This document shows, in pieces, positions 56,606-64,000 of a DNA stretch of 64,000 nt (its first letter is position 1; each line of letters opens with the position of its first letter). The notes under the pieces are model-generated. The model had not been told where the DNA came from, made no database searches, and saw only the letters and a list, made by a program, of their open reading frames with translations. Both the position numbers and the translations under genes were made by a program. The stretch is from Brachypodium distachyon (lineage: Eukaryota > Streptophyta > Magnoliopsida > Poales > Poaceae), in assembly GCF_000005505.3 (NCBI RefSeq), contig NC_016134.3, forward strand, positions 11,018,624 to 11,082,623, read 5' to 3'.

Positions 56606-56749
56606 CTGAATTTCGACAAAATTGACCCAAAACAAAAAGAAGTTTGAAAAATGGACTTACATTAATGCGATTGGGTTTGAATTCTGCTTACATTATTGCA
56701 GTTGTGCAATAAATTGTGCTTACGTTTATGCAATTGTTATGGCAATCGA

Positions 56750-57088
56750 ATGCAGGAAGGACGAGTTGTGGATGACGACACCACATTAGGTGATTATCAA
56801 CGTTCAATCCCTAAGCAGCACCGTGGAAACAAGGGAAAGGGACCCCACAGATTTACACCATCGGATTATTCGATGAAAAAGAAGAAGGTGGCCATTCATT
56901 CCGACAGTGAAGATGAGGAAGCTACAGAGAAAGCTTCTTTCAGCTCAAGGAGACGGATGAGGGGCATCTCCGAAGAAGAGCAAGAAGGAGAGGAAGAGGA
57001 AGATGTACATGAAGATGATGAAGACGCGGAACCACCCCGACGGAGGAAGAAGTTGGCTGCGAAGAGAGGAAGAGGGTCTAGGAAGTAG
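56750..57088 (+). CDS. Small charged ORF inside the MULE, plus strand
   Basis: Starting at ATG 56750 (MQEGRVVDDDTTLGDYQRSI), the 112-residue product is hydrophilic. It has a Lys-rich patch (MKKKKVAIHSDSEDEE), a long acidic run around residues 75-95 and a basic C-terminus (RRRKKLAAKRGRGSRK) that could serve as a nuclear localisation signal. The ATG overlaps a possible splice acceptor (CGAATGCAG|GAAGG), so upstream exons may exist. It matches no domain I recognise. It lies near the left end, convergent with the transposase, and could be a second MULE protein or a captured gene piece. Confidence 0.4.
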   Translation: MQEGRVVDDDTTLGDYQRSIPKQHRGNKGKGPHRFTPSDYSMKKKKVAIHSDSEDEEATEKASFSSRRRMRGISEEEQEGEEEEDVHEDDEDAEPPRRRKKLAAKRGRGSRK

Positions 57089-57338
57089 ATGTGTTTTTAC
57101 ATAACTGTCATGCTAGTTGAACTGTTAGGTGTGCTCTCAGACTAGTTGAACTGTTATAACTCTACTTGTTGCTCTATTTGGTGCTAGTTGTGTATCTATT
57201 TGGTGTGCTCTGGTGCAATGCAAGAATCACCTTTTCTGTTAATGTATAAATGTCACAATCTGTGAACTGTTTATGTAGTAGAACTGTTATACTGCTGTCA
57301 GGTTATACTGGAACCGTCTGTTCTGTATAACTAATATG

Positions 57339-59100
57339 TATAGTGCCTGAACACCAGGCGCTATGGTGGTAAGTTTAGCGCCCTCAGTCTAGGCGTTACA
57401 CACTGAGTTGGAGAAATTTCGGCACCAAAACGGTACTGGAACCTTCTGTCACCTAAAATTAATAAGTATAGCGCCCAAACTGCAGGCGCTAACCTGGAGG
57501 TGTAGCGCCCACACCCTTGGCGCTGAACCCTGACTTAGAGAAATTTCGGCCCCAAAACGGTATTGGAACCTCCTGTTACCTAAAATTAATAAATATAGCA
57601 CCCAAGATCTGGAGGTGTAGCGCCCACACCCTTGGCGCTAAAGCCTGACTTAGAGAAATTTCGGCCCCAAAACGGTACTGGAGCCTTCTGTTACCTAAAA
57701 TTAATAAGTATAGCATCCAACATCCAGGCGCTAACCTTGAGGTGTAGCGTCCACACCCTTGGCGCCACAGCCTGACTTAGAGAAATTTCGGCCCCAAAAC
57801 GGTACTGGAGCCTTCTGTTACCTAAAATTAATAAGTATAGCGCCCAAGACCCGGGCGCTAACCTGGAGGTGTAGCGCCCACACCCTTGGCGCTAAAGCCT
57901 GACTTAGAGAAATTTCGGCCCCAAAACGGTACTGGAGCCTTCAATTACCTAAAATTAATAAGTATAGCGCCCAAGACCCGGGCGCTAACCTGGAGGTGTA
58001 GCGCCCACACCCTTGGCGCTAAAGCCTGACTTAGAGAAATTTCGGCCCCAAAACGGTACTGGAGCCTTCAATTACCTAAAATTAATAAGTATAGCGCCCA
58101 AGACCCGGGCGCTAATCTGGAGGTGTAGCGCCCACACCCTTGGCGCCACAGCCTGACTTAGAGAAATTTCGGCCCCAAAACGGTACTGGAGCCTTCTGTT
58201 ACCTAAAATTAATAAGTATAGCGCCCAAGACCCGGGCGCTAACCTGGAGGTGTAGCGCCCACACCCTTGGCGCTAAAGCCTGACTTAGAGAAATTTCGGC
58301 CCCAAAACGGTACTGGAGCCTTCAATTACCTAAAATTAATAAGTATAGCGCCCAAGACCCGGGCGCTAACCTGGAGGTGTAGCGCCCACACCCTTGGCGC
58401 TAAAGCCTGACTTAGAGAAATTTCGGCCCCAAAACGGTACTGGAGCCTTCAATTACCTAAAATTAATAAGTATAGCGCCCAAGACCCGGGCGCTAACCTG
58501 GAGGTGTAGCGCCCACACCCTTGGCGCTAAAGCCTGACTTAGAGAAATTTCGGCCCCAAAACGGTACTGGAGCTTTCTGTTACCTAAAATTAATAAGTAT
58601 AGCGTCCAACATCCAGGCGCTAACCTTGAGGTGTAGCGTCCACACCCTTGGCGCCACAGCCTGACTTAGAGAAATTTCGGCCCCAAAACGGTACTGGAGC
58701 CTTCTGTTACCTAAAATTAATAAGTATAGCGCCCAAGACCCAGGCGCTAACCTGGAGGTGTAGCGCCCACACCCTTGGCGCTACAGCCCGACTTAGAGAA
58801 ATTTCGGCCCCAAAGCGGTACTGGAACCTTCTATTACCTAAAATTAATAAGTATAGCACCCAAGATCCAGGCGCTAACCTGGAGGAGTAGCGCCCACACC
58901 CTTGGCGCTATAGCCTGACTTAGAGAAATTTCGGCCCTAAAACGGTACTGGAACCTTCTGTTACCTAAAATTAATAAGTATAGCGCCCAAGATTCGGGCG
59001 CTAACCTGGATGTGTGGCGCCAACACACTTGGCGCTACTGAAACCTTCTGTTAGCTAAAATTGATAGGTATAGCGCCCTACCATTAGGCGTTATGTGATC
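57339..59100. repeat. 127-bp tandem array with palindromic motifs, 14 units and a partial
   Basis: Units begin TATAGCGCCC at 57339, 57467, 57594, 57709, 57836, 57963, 58090, 58217, 58344, 58471, 58598, 58725, 58852 and 58979, with a last partial at 59069. Spacing is 127 bases except for a few indels (128, 115, 90). Each unit carries two imperfect palindromes of about 23 bases, TAGCGCCC..GGGCGCTA and TAGCGCC..GGCGCTA. The invariant block GAGAAATTTCGGCCCCAAAA follows. Similar GGGCGTTA/TAACGCC words occur near the other MULE end (63229-63290). The central units are the most alike; the outer ones are more diverged. Confidence 0.95.
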
Positions 59101-59374
59101 ACTTACTGCAAAATTCCAACAAACAGCTATTGTTTGAGTGCAGCAGACAGATTGATATACATAACAGCACATATAAAATCTTCACACTCAGAATCTAAAA
59201 TGTCCTGAATGAAATGGTGCATCACAACTCATAGTTCAATACAGATTACAAATTCTAATTCGTAGATCATAGTTCAATACATATTACAAATGTTGATTTA
59301 GGAAAAAGGAGTAAACTGCTCAACAAGAGTCTATTGGGTCGAACAAGGACCCTTTCCCCTCCTCTCCCTCTCCT
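59101..59374. other. MULE spacer between array and small ORF
   Basis: AT-rich sequence with a short direct repeat (AGTTCAATACA.ATTACAAAT, about 59232 and 59272). No gene is seen. Confidence 0.4.
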
Positions 59375-59773
59375 TCAGCTCTGCTTCCTCGTCGAGTGCC
59401 GTTGCGCGACTAGCCTCACGAACCAGCTTCTCCTTCCATCCTTCTCCTCCCTCTCCCCCTTCTTGGCGGCTTCTTTCTCAGCCCTTTCCCATGACTCGGT
59501 TAATTTCCTTACTTGTTCTTTCTTCCTAAGCTCAGCTTGTTGCTTCAACCAAATTTCCCGGTTCCAACTGTACATGTGCGCCTCAAATCTCATTTGAGAA
59601 TCCTCTTGAACTTCCTCATTGTGCTTCCTAATTCTTTCCTTCTCCCTCTCCCTTGCTTCCTGCTCTTTCACCTTCATCTTAGCTGCCTTCCACCACCTTG
59701 GCCTCTCACCCTTGTCCCCCTCCTCTTCATCGTCCCACTTAGGTGGCGCCTTCGGAGGTTGAGTACCAGCCAT
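59375..59773 (-). CDS. Coiled-coil ORF of the MULE, minus strand
   Basis: ATG at 59773 opens a 132-residue product beginning MAGTQPPKAPPKWDDEEEGD. From residue 30 it is almost entirely Lys/Arg/Glu-rich helix (KMKVKEQEAREREKERIRKH, ELRKKEQVRKLTESWERAEK), predicted as a long coiled coil, with W-rich segments near residues 27 and 69. It lies directly downstream of the transposase in the same orientation. It may be a second element-encoded protein or the last part of the transposase transcript. I do not recognise the family. Confidence 0.5.
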   Translation of the reverse strand: MAGTQPPKAPPKWDDEEEGDKGERPRWWKAAKMKVKEQEAREREKERIRKHNEEVQEDSQMRFEAHMYSWNREIWLKQQAELRKKEQVRKLTESWERAEKEAAKKGEREEKDGRRSWFVRLVAQRHSTRKQS

Positions 59774-59856
59774 ACCTACAAAATGTGCAACGTATATGTT
59801 AGTTTTGGTAATGTAGCATCATAATGTATATATTATGGAAAACAAATATGTAGTCG

Positions 59857-59960
59857 AATAAAGAAATTCTTGCGGAAACAAATATGCAGTGGAATAAAGA
59901 AATTCTTGCGGAAACAAATATGGAGTGGAATAAAGAAATTCTTACGGAAACGGTCCTGAT
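59857..59960. repeat. 34-bp tandem triplicate
   Basis: Three copies of GAATAAAGAAATTCTTGCGG plus AAACAAATATG lie between the transposase and the small ORF, with a partial fourth. Confidence 0.85.
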
Positions 59961-60028
59961 AGGTATCCAATCATACCACCACCCCGGTTGACTGCTTGTT
60001 GCCTGGGAGCTTGAAATGTACGTCTCCC

Positions 60029-63000
60029 TCATGTCCCTCTTTGTTGGCTACGAGTACCTCGTTGGCGACCTCTCCCTCGGGTACGTCCTGGTTGGCTAGA
60101 ACCATCTCGTGTACTTCCTTGTTGGCTAACTCCTTGGCTACGACCTTGTTGGCTAGAACCATGTCGTGTACTTCCTTGTCGGCTGCCACCAAGTTGGCTT
60201 GGAGCTTGTTGGGCAGTACTTTGTTGGCTGCCACCAAGTTGGCATGGAGCTTGCTGGGCAGTACTTTGTTGGTTGCCACCATGTTGGCTTGGAGCTTGCT
60301 GGGTAGTACCTTGTTGGCTGCCACCATGTTGGCTTGTGCTTGCCGCGTTCCTCTTTGATCGTTTTCTAGATTGCTGGCTGCTGCAACCTCTAGTGTTGTG
60401 TCCCTCCAAGTTGCAATCTCCACACCTTGATCTTTCAGAAGGATCCTCGAATATATGGTTGCCCATTTCTCGGCGGCCACCACCACCCCATCCGTCCATG
60501 TCACCCCTAAGACGCTTGGTTTTCCGTCTACCTCGTGAAACCACCTTCAACTCTAGATCGGGCCACATCTGAATTCCATGATACTCAGGCCACCGCGATT
60601 GGTCAAAGTATGGGTGAAATCTACTTTCCCATGTCTTCCTCGTGGTCTCGATCGAGTATTCGGACTCCCTCACGGTCAGCGGATTGTTAACATTGACATT
60701 TCTAAGTCGTGCCGCCGCCCGCAAATGTGAGCGCGCGAGATGCAGCAACGGTGGTCTCATGCATGAGCACTCAGGTTTCGTTAATGAGACCTCGAAACTC
60801 CCGCCTCCATGTTGCACACCATCGCTTGTGCTGCCTCCAGGCTCGTTTACTTGGTAAATCATTTGATCGTTGTCAAAGCATACAAGCTTTAAAGTGTGCG
60901 CCTTCCGTGACTGATATGTCAACCAATGATCAACCTTAGGTGGGTATTCGAGAGGCCTGTTACGCTTCTTCCATGTACCTAGAATCTGCTTGGCGGTTTC
61001 GTTTGAATATTTCAGAAAGTACTCATTCAGCTTATTGAAAGTGTATTGAGCAATTGCCGTAACGGGCAATGCACGGACCCCCTTCAGCACGTTATTGAAG
61101 CATTCCGCCATGTTACTTGTCATTTGACCGTACCGGCGGCCCCCTTCATCAAAAGCGCGTGCCCACTTCGATCTATCACCAAGGTGCCTAATCAGGAATT
61201 CATGTCCCCCTGCGCTGAGGTCCCGTGAAGCGAGCAGTGCGTTTATCAAGTTTGAGAAATGCCGATCGGAGTAAGCCTTGCAAGATTCTTGAAGAAGGTC
61301 TGTCAATTCCTTGTTCCTACATGCTCTAAGAAGTTGGCACAAAAATGCCGCATGCACCATCGATGGTGCAATCGAGCATGGCCAGGAATGTCAACCTCCA
61401 TCGCGTTCAAAATTCCTTGATGGCGATCGGATATGACACATACTTTCCTTTGCGGCGGTATAACTTTTGATCTAAGCAGACCCATGAACCATGCCCAATT
61501 ATCGTTGTTCTCTGCTGAAACCAATGCAAAAGCTAAAGGCAACAACCGGCTGTTCGCATCACAACTTATTGCCACCAACATTGTGCCCTTGAATTGGCCA
61601 GTCAAGAAGGTGCCATCCATGGATATCACCGGCCTGCAGTGCTGGAAAGCCTGTATGCACTGTTCAAAAGCCCAGAAAGCACGGCCAAAAATCCGCACGG
61701 TTGCACCTTTGTAAGTCCTTGTTCGTTGGCCAAAAGGCTCGACCACATGAACCATGCCCGGGTTTGTATGCGCCATAGCACCCAACAACCTTGGGAGACG
61801 GTTGTAGGTTTCCTCCCAGTCACCATACAACATCTTGAATATGGCTTGCTTCGCCTTCCATGCCTTCCCATACTTCACCTGGTAATGGAAGAGACTATAG
61901 ACAAGCTCCATGACCGACTTAATGGGCATTATTGGAAGTGACTTGATGGAATTAGAAAGCCTATAAGCGATGAATCCTGAGGTCAGCTGTCTATGATCGT
62001 TGTTGACCGTAGGTTCATCTACGTTCTTGCCATCGCACAAGTGAGTAGCACAACAACTCACGATGTACCATTCGGACCCTAGTTTACGTGGCCTTGCACG
62101 AACAATCCATGGACAACGATCTTCAGTACACTTAACCGTGTATCGAATCTTGTTGTTAGAGTGGACAACCTTGTACGGTCGATGGTGCTTGACGGAGAAC
62201 TCCTTTATCCACATCTTAAATTCCAGCAATGTTCGGAACCTCAAACCAGCCTTAATGTCATACTGTCTTTGTGTCACATCCCGATGGGAACTTGGCCTAG
62301 GTCCAAGCACGAACCCTTCGCCACCGTCAACCACGGCCTGATCCGCCAGGCTAACATCACGGAAAAATGGTATACTTGGATCCCGGCCAGTTACAACCTT
62401 GAAAGCATTAGCTTCTTTTTCTGTCAACCCATTCTCATCAACTTCTTCCTCCGGACCATCTTCATCCGAATCCGATTCAAATACTCGGTTAAATGGGATT
62501 TCACGGTCCATATCCTCTTCCTCACAATATGCCTCCAAATCACCTACATTATTGTCATGCATATCATCGTCCTCCTCTAGCCACGGTTCAGGTTGTTCGT
62601 CTGTCATCAAGCTCGATGGTTGCGCCTCTTCATGTTGGGTCTCTTCAGGTTCAGGCCGACTCATTGTAGTGTTGCCAACATCGGCCTCAACATTTGGCTC
62701 AGTTCGGATAGGACTTCTTGCGCAAGAAGGGGAAGCCGCACTACGGTTCAGGTGAATGTGAGAATCTGGAACAGCCTTTCTTGTAGCAAATATCTCTAGA
62801 GCTTTGTCTTGTGATTGGGCCACCGTCTCTTTGTATGCCTCCCAACGTTGCTCGGAAGATATGCGCATTATCTCCCAACGGAGGTGCACTCCATACCCAA
62901 CATTGTGTCTTCCCTCCAACTCTACCACGTCACTTCGGTCCATCCATTTCAACTCAAGCCTCAATTTTTCCAATAGCTTGGCATAGGTTGGACTAAAATC

Positions 63001-63066
63001 GAACACCAAGTCTCGCTCCTCCGTGTCCGCCTTTACATTGCCTCCCAAAAATGCCTCTTTGTCCAC
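60029..63066 (-). pseudogene. MULE transposase (MuDR-type), one frameshift
   Basis: The main frame runs 63066-61303 and continues in another phase from about 61335 to 60029, about 1000 residues. An acceptor-like TTTAG precedes the open stretch, so a short first exon may be missing. Order: an N-terminal acidic segment; the MuDR DNA-binding zinc domain (LEFKMWIKEFSVKHHRPYKV, CTEDRCPWIVRAR, H/C pairs); and the catalytic DDE core with VISMDGTFLTGQFKGTMLVA, AENNDNWAWFM, VCVISDRHQGILNAM and HRWCMRHFCANF. Then come a SWIM-like CSCMRPPLLHLARSHLRAA, a zinc knuckle CGDCNLEGHNTRGC and a Gln/Ser/Gly repeat tail made of GGSQQSTAQQAPS-type units. One base is lost near 61330 (CANFL|RACRNKEL), which breaks an otherwise open gene. 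The SWIM motif lacks its third metal ligand (Cys-Ser-His is replaced by Arg-Ser-His). Confidence 0.85.
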
Positions 63067-63380
63067 GTGATGAACCTAAACAATTCTTGCCATCTACAAT
63101 ATAATTACAATGGAAAACATCCATCGACGTCCCTGAGATTGACTAATATCCAACAAGAAAAGTGCATGGCATTCAAATACTAGACACCCTAAATACCACG
63201 CTGGACAAGACGCCACGCTGGCACCAGTGTAACGCCCGGTCACAGGGCGTTATAGTGCAGGGCTAACGCCTGGTATGCGGGCGCTACACGGAAGGGTCAG
63301 TTTTGTGAAATAATTTCGCCAGGAGTCCATTTTTCAAATGTTTTTGTGTTTTGGGTTTTGTCGAAATTCAGAGCAACAGC

Positions 63381-64000
63381 AGGGATATGATGGACCTGCC
63401 GGTACATCATGCAGTTAAGCAGAGCTCGGCTCGCGTGCCCCTCGATGGGGCACTACCGTCTGCCACAGCCATATTTTGTCCACGGCAAGCACATCTTGAT
63501 GGAGAAGTACTGGCTAGGCGTAAAACCAGGTTATGTCTTGTACGGACACAATCCAAACGGCACCAGAGAGACAAGAAAGGCACGGCCCGGTGCGGTGGAC
63601 GTCGGCGAGGTCGATAGTCAAAGCTGTTATTACGGCAACCTCACCACCGGACATTCGCCTATGTCGAGACCGCAGAGCCATTGAGTTTTCATATACAGGT
63701 CTGATGATGAACAAGTTTTTTGCAATTTCGTTAGGCCTGAGTTTTTGTACACCATCAACCCCCCCGGCGCACAGGTAGCAAAAGTACATTTTCCGATCAT
63801 GTCAGTACGTACGCGTACTCGCTCCTTCTCAATTTATAGGTTGTACTATATGTGGACCGGACAAACTCAGGGTTACATGTTCCCCATAGATGCATATCCA
63901 TGCTTTGGTCGACTATGGCCTCGAGAAGAAAAAAATACGAATATGTAGACGAATCATTCTCTGAAAGATGGACATCAACTTCACTATTAATTCCATCAAA
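63381..64000. other. Right flank of the MULE, no recognised gene
   Basis: Open stretches exist on + (63409-63684) and - (63514-63789), but I recognise no domain in either and they overlap each other. By position this should be the continuation of the locus at 56,091-56,596, yet no F-box-associated domain is seen. Confidence 0.4.

Larger units (their letters stand above)
56606..63371 (-). mobile_element. Mutator-like element (MULE), 6.8 kb
   Basis: The terminal inverted repeat starts CTGAATTTCGACAAAA at 56606 and is matched in inverse at 63371 (TTTTGTCGAAATTCAG). Similarity continues inwards over about 50 bases (CCCAAAACA, GAAAAATGGACT). The 9-base target duplication AGCAACAGC is exact (56597-56605 and 63372-63380). 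The transposase is on minus (63066-60029). A small minus ORF (59773-59375), a plus ORF (56750-57088) and a 127-bp tandem array fill the rest. One frameshift in the transposase means it is at best nearly autonomous. The exact duplication and well-kept ends suggest a fairly recent insertion. Confidence 0.9.

Noticed and set aside
57339..59100. CRISPR-like appearance of regular repeats
   Set aside because: The whole 127-bp unit repeats, without unique spacers, in a plant transposon; it is a tandem array.
59996..60358. Plus-strand 120-codon Leu/Ala/Thr-rich frame
   Set aside because: Reverse-strand shadow of the Gln/Ser-rich repeat tail of the MULE transposase.

Overview
The window is nuclear DNA from a grass (Poaceae), most likely a Pooideae-type genome. 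The evidence is multi-exon plant genes with GT-AG introns, Stowaway MITEs, nested CACTA, Mutator-like and LTR elements, LINE tails, a DUF241 gene cluster and NBS-LRR and F-box relics. No organellar, bacterial or viral genes were seen. The species cannot be fixed from the sequence.

Layout. 1-1.53 kb: 3' part of a long LTR cut by the window edge. 1.59-1.82 kb: a fold-back element and a Stowaway MITE. 2.19-3.68 kb: a four-exon AlkB-like 2-oxoglutarate/Fe(II) oxygenase, followed by a tandemly duplicated 3' flank and an RNase H-like pseudogene. 5.1-5.3 kb: an orphan last exon of a membrane protein. 5.44-9.23 kb: a 3.8 kb solo LTR with 5-bp target duplication CTAGG. 11.4-26.1 kb: a tandem array with a unit of about 6.1 kb, carrying three intact DUF241 genes, one decayed copy and one truncated copy. 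A LINE-like retroposon interrupts the second unit and a LINE tail closes the third. 27-31 kb: an orphan copy of a promoter, an NBS-LRR relic and an intact gene for a secreted peptide with 20 cysteines.

31,433-55,608 is one CACTA (En/Spm) element bounded by TGT target duplications and filled with later insertions. Its own TNP2 transposase and second ORF lie on + at 48-53.3 kb. A second CACTA-derived block (about 32.6-47.95 kb, minus strand) supplies another TNP2, a plant En/Spm-type second ORF and a Ulp1-like domain. That second TNP2 is itself split by a 0.8 kb non-autonomous CACTA (39,594-40,391) and by a 4.4 kb solo LTR (41,223-45,597, TSD TGGCA). The solo LTR is in turn split by a 1.0 kb solo LTR (42,865-43,889, TSD AGGGT). 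The nest is four insertion levels deep, and three of the four junction sets are supported by target duplications.

After the CACTA element comes an F-box relic (56.1-56.6 kb) that abuts a 6.8 kb Mutator-like element (56,606-63,371, 9-bp TSD AGCAACAGC). This MULE has a nearly complete transposase with one frameshift, two small ORFs and a 127-bp tandem array of 14 palindrome-bearing units. The last 0.6 kb holds no recognised gene.

The genes likely to be functional are the AlkB-like oxygenase, the three DUF241 genes and the cysteine-rich peptide gene. Most of the rest is transposon sequence or gene debris. The most unusual items are the repeat architecture of the cysteine-rich peptide, the palindromic array in the MULE, the Ulp1-like domain with its nucleophile replaced, and a plant snRNA-type (USE + TATA) promoter signature inside the CACTA block.
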